DNA of 64,000 bases from Pseudoxanthomonas sp. PXM03 (GCF_014852005.1 NZ_JACVAU010000004.1:174031-238030), one strand, 5' to 3'. Shown: positions 8,839-18,290, counted from the stretch's first letter. Notes: generated from the sequence alone by a model not told the origin. Program-made: numbers and translations.

Positions 8839-8870
8839 GTTCGTTTGACTCAGATGGAAGACACAGGCCT

Positions 8871-10697
8871 ATGTGCGGAATTGTGGGTGCGATCGCCGAT
8901 CGCGACGTGGTGCCGGTATTGATCGAGGGACTGAAGCGGCTCGAATACCGCGGCTACGATTCCGCCGGCATCGCCGTGGTTGAGCAGCAGGACGTGCGCC
9001 GCGTGCGCCGCACCGGCCGCGTGGCCGAGATGGAAGGCGCGGCCGCCGCCGAGGGCTTCAATGCGACGCTCGGCATCGGCCATACGCGCTGGGCCACGCA
9101 CGGCGGCGTGACCGAGGCGAACGCGCACCCGCACATCAGCCACGGGGTGGCGCTGGTGCACAACGGCATCATCGAGAACCACGAGGAGCAGCGCGAGAAA
9201 CTGCGCGCGCTCGGCTACGTGTTCGAGTCGCAGACCGACACCGAAGTCATCGCCCACCTGATGCACCACCACCTGAAGGGGGGCGACGACCTGCTCACCG
9301 CGTTGCAGCACACGGTGAAGGAACTCACCGGCGCGTACGCACTGGCCGTGGTAAGTCGCAAGGAACCCGACCGCATGGTCTGCGCGCGCATGGGCTGCCC
9401 GTTGCTGATCGGCCTGGGTGAGGGGGAGAACTTCATCGCCTCCGATGTGTCGGCGATCATCCAGGCCACGCGTCGCGTGATCTTTCTGGAAGAAGGCGAT
9501 ACCGCCGAAGTGACGCGTGAAGGCGTCAAGGTGTTCGACGGGCAGAATGAACCCGTGCAGCGCGACGTGCATGTGTCGGACGTGTCGCTGGCGTCGCTGG
9601 AGCTGGGCCCGTACCGCCACTTCATGCAGAAGGAAATCCACGAGCAGCCGCGCGCGATCGCCGACACCATCGAGGCGGTGGTCGACGGCGGTTTCTCGCC
9701 CGCGCTGTTCGGCGCCAACGCCGAAGCCGCGCTCAAGGACATCGAGGGTGTGCAAATCCTCGCCTGCGGCACCAGCTACTACGCCGGCATGACCGCGCGC
9801 TACTGGCTGGAAGCCATCTCCGGGCTGCCGTGCAGCGTCGAGATCGCCAGCGAGTACCGCTATCGCGCCGCGTACGCGAACCCCAAGCACCTGATCGTCA
9901 CCATTTCGCAGTCCGGCGAAACGCTGGACACGATGGAGGCGCTGAAGTACGCCAAGTCGTTGGGCCACCAGCACACGCTGTCGATCTGCAACGTGCCCGA
10001 GAGCGCCATCCCGCGCGCCAGCGAACTGGTCTGCTACACCCGCGCCGGCGCCGAGATCGGCGTGGCGTCGACGAAGGCCTTCACGACCCAGCTGGCGGCG
10101 CTGTTCCAGCTGACCGTCGTGCTGGGCAAGTTGCGCGGCAAGGTCACTCCGGAGCAGGAAGCCGACTACCTGGAACAGCTGCGCCACCTGCCGGGCAGCG
10201 TGCAGCACGCGTTGAACCTGGAGCCGCAGATCGCCGCGTGGGCGGAGCGTTTCGCGCCGAAATCCGATGCGTTGTTCCTCGGTCGCGGCCTGCATTACCC
10301 GATCGCGCTGGAAGGCGCGCTCAAGCTGAAGGAAATCTCGTACATCCACGCCGAAGCCTATCCGGCAGGCGAGTTGAAGCACGGGCCGCTGGCGCTGGTG
10401 GATGCGGACATGCCGGTGGTGGTGATCGCACCGAACGACGTCCTGCTGGAGAAAGTGAAATCCAACATGCAGGAAGTGCGCGCGCGCGGCGGCGAACTGT
10501 TCGTGTTCACCGACCAGGACAGCCACTTCAGCGAATCCGAAGGCGTGCACGTCATCCGTACCCCGCGCCACGTCGGCGTGCTCAGCCCCATCGTGCACAC
10601 CATCCCGGTGCAGCTGCTGGCGTACCACACCGCGCTGGCGCGCGGCACCGACGTGGACAAGCCGCGCAATCTGGCGAAGTCGGTGACGGTGGAGTGA
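8871..10697 (+). CDS. glmS: glutamine-fructose-6-phosphate aminotransferase (isomerizing)
   Basis: Makes glucosamine-6-phosphate from fructose-6-phosphate and glutamine, the first committed step towards UDP-GlcNAc for peptidoglycan and LPS; cytoplasmic. The protein is 608 aa, the same size as E. coli GlmS (609). It begins MCGIVGAI, so Cys2 becomes the N-terminal nucleophile of the glutaminase domain (1-240, with [10 protein letters not shown] and HNGIIENH). Two SIS sugar-isomerase domains follow (about 285-425 and 455-595) with SQSGETLDT, and the conserved C terminus [12 protein letters not shown] closes the active site. A candidate -10 (TAGAAT, 8829) lies 30-40 bp upstream with no clear -35. 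It diverges from the ABC operon. Confidence 0.98.
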   Translation: MCGIVGAIADRDVVPVLIEGLKRLEYRGYDSAGIAVVEQQDVRRVRRTGRVAEMEGAAAAEGFNATLGIGHTRWATHGGVTEANAHPHISHGVALVHNGIIENHEEQREKLRALGYVFESQTDTEVIAHLMHHHLKGGDDLLTALQHTVKELTGAYALAVVSRKEPDRMVCARMGCPLLIGLGEGENFIASDVSAIIQATRRVIFLEEGDTAEVTREGVKVFDGQNEPVQRDVHVSDVSLASLELGPYRHFMQKEIHEQPRAIADTIEAVVDGGFSPALFGANAEAALKDIEGVQILACGTSYYAGMTARYWLEAISGLPCSVEIASEYRYRAAYANPKHLIVTISQSGETLDTMEALKYAKSLGHQHTLSICNVPESAIPRASELVCYTRAGAEIGVASTKAFTTQLAALFQLTVVLGKLRGKVTPEQEADYLEQLRHLPGSVQHALNLEPQIAAWAERFAPKSDALFLGRGLHYPIALEGALKLKEISYIHAEAYPAGELKHGPLALVDADMPVVVIAPNDVLLEKVKSNMQEVRARGGELFVFTDQDSHFSESEGVHVIRTPRHVGVLSPIVHTIPVQLLAYHTALARGTDVDKPRNLAKSVTVE

Positions 10698-10776
10698 CCG
10701 CTGTCGCCTTCCTGTAACAGGCGGCGCGCAGAATGCGACCTGCAACGAGGTCCTCTCTCCTCCCGCGTTGCACCGG

Positions 10777-10799
10777 AGCCCGGCGAAAGCCGGGCTTTG
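10777..10799 (+). terminator. intrinsic terminator after glmS
   Basis: AGCCCGGC, loop GAAA, GCCGGGCT and then TTGT: an 8-bp GC-rich stem with a GNRA tetraloop and a short T-run, 80 bp beyond the glmS stop and upstream of the phosphodiesterase gene. Confidence 0.75.
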
Positions 10800-10854
10800 T
10801 GCTGTCCGGGTCCCGTGCCGCGCGTGGCATGCTTGCATGCATGAAGGATTGCCC

Positions 10855-11940
10855 ATGCCGTTGCGTCGTCTGCTTCCCGTCCTGTTGGCACTGATGCCGG
10901 CCGCGTCCGTACAGTCCGGCGACATGCCGGCCGACGTGGTCGTCATCGCACACCGCGGCGCCAGCGCGCATCTGCCTGAGCACACGCTGGAGGCGTATGC
11001 GCGCGCAATCGAGGACGGCGCGGACTACATCGAGCCCGACGTGGTATCCACGCGCGATGGCGTGCTGGTCGCGCGGCACGAGAACGAGATCGGCGGGACC
11101 ACCGATGTCGCGCAGCGGCCCGAGTTCGCCGCCCGCAAGCGCCAGCAGGTAATCGATGGCGAGACGTTCGAAGGCTGGTTCACCGAAGACTTCACCCTCG
11201 CCGAACTGAAGACGCTGCGCGCGCGTGAGCGGTTGCCCGAGCTGCGCGGCATGGCGCACGATGGCCGATACGACATCGCGACGCTGGATGAGGTCATCGC
11301 GTTGGCGGCGGAGCACGCCGCACGCAGCGGACGCAGCATCGGCCTGATTCCCGAGATCAAGCATCCCAGCCACTTCCAGCGCATCGGGCTGCCGATGGAA
11401 GCGCGGCTGCTGGAGACGCTGGCGGCGCACGCGTACACGCGCGAGGCCCCGGTGGTGATCCAATCATTCGAACAGGCGAACCTGCGCGCGTTGCGCACGC
11501 GCCTTGGGCCGTCCAGCCGGAACATCCGCCTGCTGCAGCTGCTGGGTCCGGCGGACACGCAACCGGGCGATGCGCTGGCTGCGGGAAAGCCGACCCGCTA
11601 TGCCGACCTGATGACGCCGGCGGGACTGCAGGACATCGCCGGCTATGCCGACATCATCGGGCCATGGACGCGTCTGCTGATGCCGGTTTCCGAGGACGGC
11701 GCATTGAGAGCGCCGACCGCGCTGATGGCGGATGCGCGTGAGGAAGGCCTGCACGTGTGGCCGTACACCTTCCGGCCGGAGAACCATTTCCTGCCAAAGG
11801 CGCTGCGCGAAGGCGACGATCCGCGCATGCGCAACGAGGCGGGATCCCTTGCCGAGATCCGCGCCTATCTCGCGCTGGGGATCGGCGGCTTCTTCACCGA
11901 CGATCCGGCGCTGGGGCGGCGCGCGGTGGATGGGCGCTGA
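10855..11940 (+). CDS. glycerophosphodiester phosphodiesterase (GlpQ-like, periplasmic)
   Basis: Hydrolyses glycerophosphodiesters to glycerol-3-phosphate and an alcohol. The 361-aa protein starts MPLRRLLPVLLALMPAASVQSG, a cleavable signal peptide, so it should be periplasmic, like E. coli GlpQ (358 aa). The GDPD core follows: VIAHRGASAHLPEHTLEAY gives the catalytic HR and an Asn-to-His variant of the usual HRGxxxxxPENT, then YIEPDVVSTRDG and the second catalytic His in ARHENE. I take the ATG at 10855 because AAGGAT precedes it and the signal peptide begins there; the frame is open upstream into the glmS terminator. It converges on fabB with 6 bp between stops. Confidence 0.92.
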   Translation: MPLRRLLPVLLALMPAASVQSGDMPADVVVIAHRGASAHLPEHTLEAYARAIEDGADYIEPDVVSTRDGVLVARHENEIGGTTDVAQRPEFAARKRQQVIDGETFEGWFTEDFTLAELKTLRARERLPELRGMAHDGRYDIATLDEVIALAAEHAARSGRSIGLIPEIKHPSHFQRIGLPMEARLLETLAAHAYTREAPVVIQSFEQANLRALRTRLGPSSRNIRLLQLLGPADTQPGDALAAGKPTRYADLMTPAGLQDIAGYADIIGPWTRLLMPVSEDGALRAPTALMADAREEGLHVWPYTFRPENHFLPKALREGDDPRMRNEAGSLAEIRAYLALGIGGFFTDDPALGRRAVDGR

Positions 11941-11946
11941 GCCGGG

Positions 11947-13155
11947 TCAGACCCGGCCGAACACCAGGCTGGCGTTCGTGCCGCCGAAGCCGAAGCTGTT
12001 GGACATCACCGTGGCCAGGGTCGCGTCGCGGCTCGCCTGCACGATGGGGAAATCCTTGGCGCCTTCGTCCAGCGTCTCGATGTTGGCCGAGCCCGCGATG
12101 AAGCCATCGCGCATCATCAGCAGGCAGTAGATCGCTTCATGCACGCTGGCCGCGCCCAGCGAGTGCCCGGACAGCGCCTTGGTCGAGGAGATCGGCGGTA
12201 GCGTATCGCCCAGCGCTGTGCGGATCGCCTCGAGTTCGATCACGTCGCCCAGCGGCGTGGAGGTGCCGTGCGTGTTCAGATAGTCCAGCGGCGCGGTGAC
12301 GCCTTCCAGCGCCATCTGCATGCAGCGCACCGCGCCTTCGCCGGACGGCGCGACCATGTCGGCGCCGTCGGAGGTCACGCCGTAACCCAGCAGTTCGGCG
12401 TGGATGCGTGCGCCGCGCTTCACCGCGTGGTCGTAATCCTCAAGCACCAGCATGCCGCCACCACCGGCGATGACGAAACCGTCGCGGTCCGCATCGTAGG
12501 GACGCGAGGCGTGCGCGGGATCATCGTTGCGCTTGCTCGACAGCGCGCCCATCGCATCGAACATCATCGTCAGCGCCCAGTGCAGCTCTTCGCCGCCGCC
12601 GGCGAACACGATGTCCTGGCGGCCGGCGCGGATCAGGTCCGCCGCCGCGCCGATGCAGTGTGCCGAGGTCGCACAGGCGGCGGAGATCGAATAGCTCACG
12701 CCCTTGATCTTGAACGCCGTCGCGAGGGTCGCCGATACGGTGGAGCACATCGTGCGCGGCACCATGTACGGGCCCACCTTGCGGATGCCGCGCGCGCGCA
12801 GCAGGTCGGCGGCTTCGATCTGCCATTCGGCCGAGCCGCCGCCGGAGCCGGCGATCAGGCCGGTGCGCGGCTGGCTGACCAGCGCGTCGTCCAGGCCGGC
12901 ATCGGCGATGGCATCGCGCAGCGCGATGTGCGCGAACGCGGCCGCGTCGCCCATGAAGCGCTTCTGCTTGCGGTCGATCTGCGCATCGAGATCGATCTCC
13001 GGCGCACCGCCCACCTGGCTGCGGAAGCCGAGTTCGGCGTATTGCGGGATATGGCGGATGCCCGAATGGCCGGCGCGCAGCGCGGCCGACACGGTATCCG
13101 CGTCGTTGCCGAGGCAGGACGTGATGCCCAGGCCGGTGATGACGACACGGCGCAT
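11947..13155 (-). CDS. fabB: 3-oxoacyl-[acyl-carrier-protein] synthase I
   Basis: Condensing enzyme that elongates acyl-ACP and is needed to extend cis-3-decenoyl-ACP to unsaturated fatty acids; cytoplasmic. The 402-aa protein has the Cys-His-His triad of KAS I: Cys in [11 protein letters not shown] (about residue 161), His in [11 protein letters not shown] (about 296) and His in [11 protein letters not shown] (about 331), plus the C-terminal [13 protein letters not shown]. Its ATG overlaps the fabA stop by one base (TGATG), so fabA-fabB form one coupled operon, as in Pseudomonas and Xanthomonas. Confidence 0.97.
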   Translation of the reverse strand: MRRVVITGLGITSCLGNDADTVSAALRAGHSGIRHIPQYAELGFRSQVGGAPEIDLDAQIDRKQKRFMGDAAAFAHIALRDAIADAGLDDALVSQPRTGLIAGSGGGSAEWQIEAADLLRARGIRKVGPYMVPRTMCSTVSATLATAFKIKGVSYSISAACATSAHCIGAAADLIRAGRQDIVFAGGGEELHWALTMMFDAMGALSSKRNDDPAHASRPYDADRDGFVIAGGGGMLVLEDYDHAVKRGARIHAELLGYGVTSDGADMVAPSGEGAVRCMQMALEGVTAPLDYLNTHGTSTPLGDVIELEAIRTALGDTLPPISSTKALSGHSLGAASVHEAIYCLLMMRDGFIAGSANIETLDEGAKDFPIVQASRDATLATVMSNSFGFGGTNASLVFGRV

Positions 13156-13670
13156 CAGAAGCTCTCCGTCGAGGTGAACAGGCCCACGCGCAGATCGCGC
13201 GCGGTATAGATCTCACGGCCGTCGACCAGCATGCGGCCATCGGCCACCGCCAGCACCAGCTTGCGGTTGATCACGCGGCTGATGTCGATCTCGTAGCTGA
13301 CGCGCTTGGCGGTCGGCAAAACCTGGCCGGTGAACTTCACTTCGCCCGATCCCAATGCGCGACCGCGGCCGGGCGCGCCGATCCAGGTCAGGAAGAAACC
13401 GGTGAGCTGCCACATTGCATCCAGCCCCAGGCAGCCGGGCATCACCGGGTCGCCGAGGAAGTGGCACTTGAAGAACCACAGGTCGGGATGGATATCCAGT
13501 TCCGCGCGGATGAGGCCCTTGCCGTGCGCACCACCGTCCTCGCGGATCTCGGTGATGCGGTCGAACATCAGCATCGGGTCATTGGGCAGGCGGCCGCTGT
13601 CGGGGCCGAACAGTTCGCCGCGCGCGCTGGCCAGCAGCTGTTCGCGCGAGAAGGAAGCAGGGGCGGTCAT
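13155..13670 (-). CDS. fabA: 3-hydroxydecanoyl-ACP dehydratase/isomerase
   Basis: Dehydrates 3-hydroxydecanoyl-ACP and isomerises trans-2 to cis-3-decenoyl-ACP, the branch point of oxygen-independent unsaturated fatty acid synthesis. At 171 aa it has the E. coli size, and the catalytic His70 ([14 protein letters not shown]) and Asp84 (LGLDAMWQ) even have E. coli numbering. The ATG at 13670 gives this fit; the frame is open upstream but without FabA-like sequence. A perfect FNR box lies 55-69 bp upstream, with a -10-like hexamer at the expected distance, implying induction when oxygen is low (inference). Confidence 0.97.
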   Translation of the reverse strand: MTAPASFSREQLLASARGELFGPDSGRLPNDPMLMFDRITEIREDGGAHGKGLIRAELDIHPDLWFFKCHFLGDPVMPGCLGLDAMWQLTGFFLTWIGAPGRGRALGSGEVKFTGQVLPTAKRVSYEIDISRVINRKLVLAVADGRMLVDGREIYTARDLRVGLFTSTESF

Positions 13671-13697
13671 TGCATGGTCCGTTCTACGAAGGCGCAA

Positions 13698-13739
13698 ATA
13701 ATGCACACATGTGCATACGCTTGTCTTGATGCAAATCAA
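13698..13739 (-). promoter_or_regulatory. FNR box and -10 of the fabAB promoter
   Basis: TTGATGCAAATCAA (13726-13739) is a perfect TTGAT-N4-ATCAA FNR/ANR site. On the minus strand the hexamer CATTAT (13703-13698) is centred 32 bp downstream, the spacing of a class II FNR-activated promoter (site at -41.5). An imperfect dyad ATGCAC-N4-GTGCAT (13701-13716) lies between them, and a perfect 12-bp palindrome TACGCCGGCGTA (13744-13755) just upstream. The rest of the fabA-dinB gap shows nothing else; I see no LexA box for dinB. Confidence 0.7.
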
Positions 13740-13885
13740 CCGGGTTTTTTCCATACGCCGGCGTACCATCGGCGAGGCGTAATTGCGGCAAGGGTTTCGC
13801 ACTCTCTGTCCGCATGTCCAAACGCAACCGTATCGTTCCCGCCTGCGTCCATGCGATCGCGTACGGCGGCCGATATCATCGCGTG

Positions 13886-14968
13886 ATGCGCAAGATCATC
13901 CACATCGACATGGACGCCTTCTACGCGTCGGTCGAACAGCGCGACGATCCGTCGCTGCGTGGACGGCCGGTGGTCGTCGCGTGGCGCGGCGAGCGCTCGG
14001 TGGTGTGCGCGGCATCGTACGAAGCCCGCGTCTTCGGCGTGCGCTCGGCGATGCCGGCGGTGCGCGCGGAGCGGCTGTGCCCGCAGGCGGTGTTCGTGCC
14101 GCCGGATTTTGCGCGCTACAAGGCGGTGTCGCGACAGGTGCGCGAGATCTTCCTGCGCCACACGAACCTGGTCGAACCGCTGTCGTTGGACGAGGCCTAT
14201 CTCGACGTCACCGCGCCAAAGTCCGACCTGCCGACCGCCACCGCGGTGGCCGAAACGATCCGTGCGCAGATCCGCGAGGAAACGCAGCTGACGGCATCGG
14301 CCGGCGTGGCGCCGAACAAGTTCCTCGCCAAGATCGCGTCCGACTGGCGCAAGCCCGATGGGCAGTTCGTGCTGCGGCCGCACCAGGTGGAGGCGTTCCT
14401 GACGCCTTTGCCGGTGGAGCGCATTCCGGGCGTGGGCAAGGTGATGCAGGGCAAGTTGAACGCGGCCGGCATCCACACCGTCGGCGATCTGCGCACCTTC
14501 GAGCAGCGCGATCTGGAACAGCGCTTCGGCAGCTTCGGCGGAAGTCTCTATCGGCGCGCGCGCGGCATCGACGAGCGACCCGTGGAGCCTGACCAGCCGG
14601 TGCAGTCGATCTCGGCCGAAGACACGTTCGCCACCGACCTGTTGCTGCCCGAACTGGAACCGCACATCGTCCGTATCGCGGAAAAGGCCTGGGCCGCCAG
14701 CCGCAAGACCGAGCGCGTGGGCCGCACGGTGGTACTGAAGCTCAAGACCTCACAGTTCCGCATCCTGACCCGCAGCTTCACGCCGGAGTCGCCTCCGGTG
14801 ACGGCGCAGGATTTCATCGACATCGCACTCGCGCTGCGCGAGCGCGTGGACCTGCCGGCGGCCACGCGTTACCGGCTGGTGGGCGTGGGCCTGTCCGGCT
14901 TCCGCGACCGGGACGAGGTGGCGGCCCAGCCGGGCTTGTTCGACGAAGCGGAGCGGGTGGCGGGGTGA
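13886..14968 (+). CDS. dinB: DNA polymerase IV (Y-family, translesion)
   Basis: Error-prone translesion polymerase of 360 aa (E. coli DinB 351). The palm carries Asp8 ([13 protein letters not shown]) and Asp102-Glu103 ([11 protein letters not shown]) as metal ligands, with Phe12 as the steric-gate position. The thumb helix-hairpin-helix ([13 protein letters not shown]) and little-finger domain follow, and the C terminus QPGLF resembles a beta-clamp binding motif. I start at the ATG at 13886 ([10 protein letters not shown]); an in-frame Met at 13814 would add 24 residues not typical of the family. It is divergent from fabA and convergent with the BtuB-like gene, sharing a bidirectional terminator. 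Confidence 0.96.
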   Translation: MRKIIHIDMDAFYASVEQRDDPSLRGRPVVVAWRGERSVVCAASYEARVFGVRSAMPAVRAERLCPQAVFVPPDFARYKAVSRQVREIFLRHTNLVEPLSLDEAYLDVTAPKSDLPTATAVAETIRAQIREETQLTASAGVAPNKFLAKIASDWRKPDGQFVLRPHQVEAFLTPLPVERIPGVGKVMQGKLNAAGIHTVGDLRTFEQRDLEQRFGSFGGSLYRRARGIDERPVEPDQPVQSISAEDTFATDLLLPELEPHIVRIAEKAWAASRKTERVGRTVVLKLKTSQFRILTRSFTPESPPVTAQDFIDIALALRERVDLPAATRYRLVGVGLSGFRDRDEVAAQPGLFDEAERVAG

Positions 14969-14976
14969 TCGAAAAA

Positions 14977-14999
14977 AAAGCCCGGCGATGCCGGGCTTT
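14977..14999. terminator. bidirectional intrinsic terminator between dinB and btuB-like gene
   Basis: AAAGCCCGGC, loop GAT, GCCGGGCTTT, with an A-run before and a T-rich stretch after. It can terminate dinB on the plus strand and the TonB receptor on the minus strand. Confidence 0.85.
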
Positions 15000-15022
15000 C
15001 TTCTGTCGCGTGTTCCGTCGTG

Positions 15023-16894
15023 TCACTCGGTCGGCTGGTAACGCAGGCTCAGGCCGTAGGTGCGGCCAGCCTGGTTGTACCAGGCGACGGTTTCGTAGTC
15101 GCGATCGAACACGTTGCCGACCTTCGCCTGCAACGTCCAGGCCGGCGCGATGGCGTACTCCAGGCGCAGGTCCAGCGTGCTGTAGCCGCCCAGGCGATCG
15201 GTGTTGGCCAGGTTGTCGTAGCGCTCGCCCGCCGCGTTGAACGTCACGCCGGTGCGGAACGCGCCGAACGCGCGATCCACGTCGATGCGCGCGGTATTGC
15301 GTGGACGACGTGCCAGCAGGTTGTCGTGGTTGGGGCCCGCCGAACGGTTGCGTGGGTCGGTGTGGCTCAGCTGGGTGGCGATGTCGAAACCGCCCAGCGT
15401 GAAGTCGACCGTGAACTCCGCGCCGCGGATGCGCGCTTCGTCGATGTTGTTGGGCAGGAAGATCGCCGCATCGTATGAGATCAGTTGGTCCACCTTGTTC
15501 TGGTAGACGTTGAACGTCCAGTTCCAGCTGTCCGCGTACCGCGCGATGCCCAGGTTGACGCTCTCGGATTCTTCGGGCTTCAGGTCGGGGTTGCCGAAGA
15601 ACGGGTAGTACAGATCGTTGAAGCTCGGCGCCTTGAAGCCGGTGGCCACGCTGGCGGTCAGCTTCAGGCCGTTCTCGAAGCCGAATCCGTAGCCCAGGCT
15701 GCCGGTGGTGTGGTTGCCGAACTGTTCGTTGTCGTCGTTGCGGACGCTGGCCTGCAGCTGGTGCGCACCGAAGCGGCCCTGGTACTCGACGAAGCCGGCC
15801 AGGTTGTCGCGCTGGGTGATGTCGAAGTCGGTGGCGCTTTCCACCTTGTCGTCCTGCCAGTCGATGCCGGCGGTCAGCAGCTGGTTGGCGGCCACCGTGA
15901 AATCGCCCTGCAGCGAAGCCACGTAGCGGCGCGTCTCGAAATAGCCGGACTGCACGTCGTCATGGAAATCGTCGGATTTGTCGTCGTTGCGGCCCAGGCT
16001 CAGCTGCAGGCCGACCTTCTCGCTCGGCGCATAGCGCAGCTTGGTGCCGATCACCTGCTGCACCGTTTCCGAGCGATTGGTGAAGCTGCCGTCGAATTCG
16101 CTCTTGCCCTCGGCGCGCAGTGCGTTGGCTTCCATCGTCAGCGTATCGGTGAAAGAGTAGCCGCCGCGCAGGTTGGCCGACGTGTTGCGGTAGCCATCGC
16201 GGTCGGGTTCGTCGGTAAAGCAACCAGCGCCGAAGTCGAACGGGATGCCCGGATCCGGACCGCGTCCACGGCAGGCATTGAAGCCATCCGTCCGCGTATG
16301 CGCCACGTCCGCGCCGAACCAGCCGCGCGCATTGCCGCCGCCGATGCCGGCGCTGGCTTCACGCGCGCTGTCGCTGCCCACGCCGATGCGGAAATTCGGA
16401 CGCACCTTGCCGGTGTTGCGGCGGGTGAACACCTGGATCACGCCGCCGATGGCTTCCGAGCCGTACAGGCTGGAGCGCGGGCCGCGCACGATCTCGACGC
16501 GATCGATCTGGTCGATCGGCAGGTCCTGCAGCGCCGGCAGGCCGGCGGTCGCCGAGCCCATGCGGACGCCGTCGATCAGCACCAGCACATGGTCCGACTC
16601 GGTGCCGCGCAGGTTGAGCGTGGTGATCTTGCCGGCCCCGCCCTGGTTGGCAAGCGAAATGCCGGCGCGGCCTTGCAGCAGTTCGGACAACGAACGGGCT
16701 TGGCTGCGCTGGATCGCTTCGCGGTTGATCACCTGCGCGGGGACCAGGCTGTCCTCGACCGCGACAGCGGTTCGGGTGCCGGATACCACGACTTCGTCGA
16801 GGTCGGTCGCGCCGCGGTCCTGCGCCTGCGCCGCGAACGGCAGCGCCAATGCGACCGCGAGGGCCAGGTGGGAAAGGGGAAAACGGCTGTACAT
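15023..16894 (-). CDS. btuB: BtuB-like TonB-dependent cobalamin receptor
   Basis: Outer-membrane receptor of 623 aa for vitamin B12 or a related corrinoid. A signal peptide ending AAQAQD is followed by a TonB-box region (DLDEVVVSGTR), the plug domain (about 45-155, with LRGTESDHVLVLIDGVR and RGPRSSLYGSEAIGGVIQVFTR) and a 22-strand barrel ending in the aromatic-rich GLSLRYQPTE. The close match to BtuB plug motifs and the cobalamin riboswitch upstream make the ligand assignment strong. The ATG at 16894 has GGAG 9 nt upstream; an in-frame ATG 15 nt earlier (16909) lacks one. No corrinoid synthesis or ABC uptake genes are next to it. Confidence 0.92.
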   Translation of the reverse strand: MYSRFPLSHLALAVALALPFAAQAQDRGATDLDEVVVSGTRTAVAVEDSLVPAQVINREAIQRSQARSLSELLQGRAGISLANQGGAGKITTLNLRGTESDHVLVLIDGVRMGSATAGLPALQDLPIDQIDRVEIVRGPRSSLYGSEAIGGVIQVFTRRNTGKVRPNFRIGVGSDSAREASAGIGGGNARGWFGADVAHTRTDGFNACRGRGPDPGIPFDFGAGCFTDEPDRDGYRNTSANLRGGYSFTDTLTMEANALRAEGKSEFDGSFTNRSETVQQVIGTKLRYAPSEKVGLQLSLGRNDDKSDDFHDDVQSGYFETRRYVASLQGDFTVAANQLLTAGIDWQDDKVESATDFDITQRDNLAGFVEYQGRFGAHQLQASVRNDDNEQFGNHTTGSLGYGFGFENGLKLTASVATGFKAPSFNDLYYPFFGNPDLKPEESESVNLGIARYADSWNWTFNVYQNKVDQLISYDAAIFLPNNIDEARIRGAEFTVDFTLGGFDIATQLSHTDPRNRSAGPNHDNLLARRPRNTARIDVDRAFGAFRTGVTFNAAGERYDNLANTDRLGGYSTLDLRLEYAIAPAWTLQAKVGNVFDRDYETVAWYNQAGRTYGLSLRYQPTE

Positions 16895-17019
16895 CGGATT
16901 CAACTCCATCGCGCGCCCCGCGCGCATTCTTCGGCGTGGAGTTGCGACGGGGAAGGGAGCGTTGCGGACAGCGCAGCAGACAGGCAGCGGCGCGGCACGC
17001 CGCGACGCCCTCCGCATCG

Positions 17020-17222
17020 CAACCAGTGGACTCCCAGGCCGGTCTCCGGGCTTGCGAACGAGTGCAGGGCACTCCGCCTTGGCGCCTTCCCATGCAAAAT
17101 GCACAGTGGCCGATGCCGCGGCTGTTGTTCGCCTACCGTTGCGGGGGCAGCGCCGGAATGCCGCGTATCGCGGGTCACCGGCTTCCCGTTTCAACCCGGG
17201 CGTGGAAGCCGCGGGTCACCTG
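17020..17222 (-). ncRNA. cobalamin riboswitch in btuB leader
   Basis: Read on the minus strand, the leader contains the conserved B12-element blocks in order: AGGTG near the 5' end, GGGAAGCCGGTGACCCGCG, GCGCTGCCCCCGCAACGGTA, GGCCACTG, TGGGAAGGCG, and the B12 box AGCCCGGAGACCGGCCTG (about 17034-17052). Binding of adenosylcobalamin normally blocks expression of the downstream receptor. About 110 bp between its 3' end and the ATG hold GC-rich segments able to pair near the start codon, so translational control is likely. Ends are approximate. Confidence 0.93.
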
Positions 17223-17277
17223 AAAGCGCGCGCAGTATACGGGAAGCCCACGCGTTCCTGCCCGCACAGGTGCAGGA

Positions 17278-17347
17278 GGGGCTTCAGTCCCGATGCTCTT
17301 CGAGCAGCCCCTACGCAGTGACTGAAAAGCATCGGGGCTGAAGCCCC
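17278..17347. repeat. REP-like inverted repeat
   Basis: A 20-bp left arm (GGGGCTTCAGTCCCGATGCT, 17278-17297) and a right arm (17328-17347) are reverse complements with one mismatch, separated by 30 bp. The left side is preceded by GCAGGAG and the right followed by GATGCAGGAG. It begins right after the stop codon of the TfoX-domain gene. Related copies are at 19695-19758 and 23395-23533. Confidence 0.75.
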
Positions 17348-17357
17348 GATGCAGGAG

Positions 17358-17729
17358 TCAGTCGTCGCCGCCTGGCGAGTCGAACAGGTTGAGCGAAGGG
17401 CCCGTGTCTTCTTCGCGCTCGGTGTGCGTCGTGGTCACCGGGCCTGCAGCGGGTCGGCCGCGCGGCGGCGGCAGCAGGGCCGCTGCCGCGTCGTAGGCCA
17501 CCAGCAGTGCGCTGCGGCGATCCTCGGGCAGCTGCTGCCAGTGGCAGTCCAGCAGGGCGCCTTCCAGCGCATACAGCAGGTTGAGGCTGGGCCGGAATCC
17601 CGCACGCTTGACCCGGATGAAGGCTTCCACCGCGCCGACGCCCTCCAGGTCCTCCTGCGTGCGCAGGCCGACCTGGCGCAGCCAGGCGGCGGACTTGGGG
17701 CCGATGTTGCGCAGCTTGGTGCCTGTCAT
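17358..17729 (-). CDS. TfoX C-terminal-domain protein
   Basis: Small protein of 123 aa, not an enzyme I can name. Residues 1-80 match the TfoX_C domain, a helix-hairpin-helix-like fold (LRNIGPKSAAWLRQVGLRTQEDLEGVGAVEAF, then GFRPSLNLLYALEGALLDCHWQQL). In TfoX/Sxy proteins this is the C-terminal half of the competence regulator; here the N-terminal TfoX domain is missing, as in many stand-alone TfoX_C proteins. The tail is Pro/Thr/Glu-rich and probably disordered. Its ATG lies in an ATGA overlap with the msrC stop, so both come from one transcript. A role in competence cannot be assumed. Confidence 0.8.
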   Translation of the reverse strand: MTGTKLRNIGPKSAAWLRQVGLRTQEDLEGVGAVEAFIRVKRAGFRPSLNLLYALEGALLDCHWQQLPEDRRSALLVAYDAAAALLPPPRGRPAAGPVTTTHTEREEDTGPSLNLFDSPGGDD

Positions 17730-18211
17730 GTCAGCGAATCCACGAAGATGGCGGCGATGCGTTCCATGCCCGCCTGGTCGTCGGCATCGAAGCGCGCCAG
17801 GCGTGGGCTGTCCAGGTCGAGCACGCCGACCAGTTCGTCCCCTTTCACCAGCGGTACCACCAACTCCGAGCGTGAAGCGGAATCGCAGGCGATGTGGCCC
17901 GGGAAGGCTTCCACATCGTCCACGCGCTGGGTCTGGCGGGTGCGTGCGGCGGCTCCGCAGACCCCCTTGTCCAACGGGATCCGCACGCAGGCTGGTAAGC
18001 CTTGGAACGGGCCAACGACCAATTCCCGGCCATCGAAGAAGTAGAAGCCGGCCCAGTTGAAGTCCGGCAGGGCGTGGTAAAGCAGTGCGGCCAGGTTGGC
18101 GGCATTGGCGATCCGGTCCGGTTCGCCGGCCAGCAGGGCACGGGCCTGCGCGGCCAGCTGTGCGTATTGTTCCGGCTTGCTGCCGGTGAGCGTCTGGGAG
18201 GCGAATGACAT
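17726..18211 (-). CDS. msrC: free methionine-(R)-sulfoxide reductase (GAF domain)
   Basis: Reduces free L-methionine-(R)-sulfoxide; cytoplasmic antioxidant enzyme. At 161 aa it is close to E. coli MsrC (165) and is a single GAF domain. The three redox-active cysteines of the family are all present: LPACVRIP, GVCGAAA and HIACDSASRSE, in the right order, along with VGVLDLDSP and FDADDQ. I start at the ATG at 18211 (MSFASQTLTG). The frame is open for 80 codons upstream with unrelated sequence. It is upstream of, and overlaps, the TfoX_C gene. Confidence 0.92.
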   Translation of the reverse strand: MSFASQTLTGSKPEQYAQLAAQARALLAGEPDRIANAANLAALLYHALPDFNWAGFYFFDGRELVVGPFQGLPACVRIPLDKGVCGAAARTRQTQRVDDVEAFPGHIACDSASRSELVVPLVKGDELVGVLDLDSPRLARFDADDQAGMERIAAIFVDSLT

Positions 18212-18290
18212 GGCGTCGATTCTACTCCCGCGTCCTGCGGGACGGCCCGATATGATGCGTCCCATGCGCATGGGCTGACGAGGGCGACAG

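Noticed and set aside
10768..10854. N-terminal extension of the phosphodiesterase to 10768
   Set aside because: It crosses the terminator hairpin at 10777-10799 and would bury the signal peptide that begins at 10855.
13740..13885. LexA/SOS box for dinB
   Set aside because: I looked for CTG-N10-CAG and the Xanthomonas-type TTAGTAC-like site and saw none; the 12-bp palindrome TACGCCGGCGTA does not match either.
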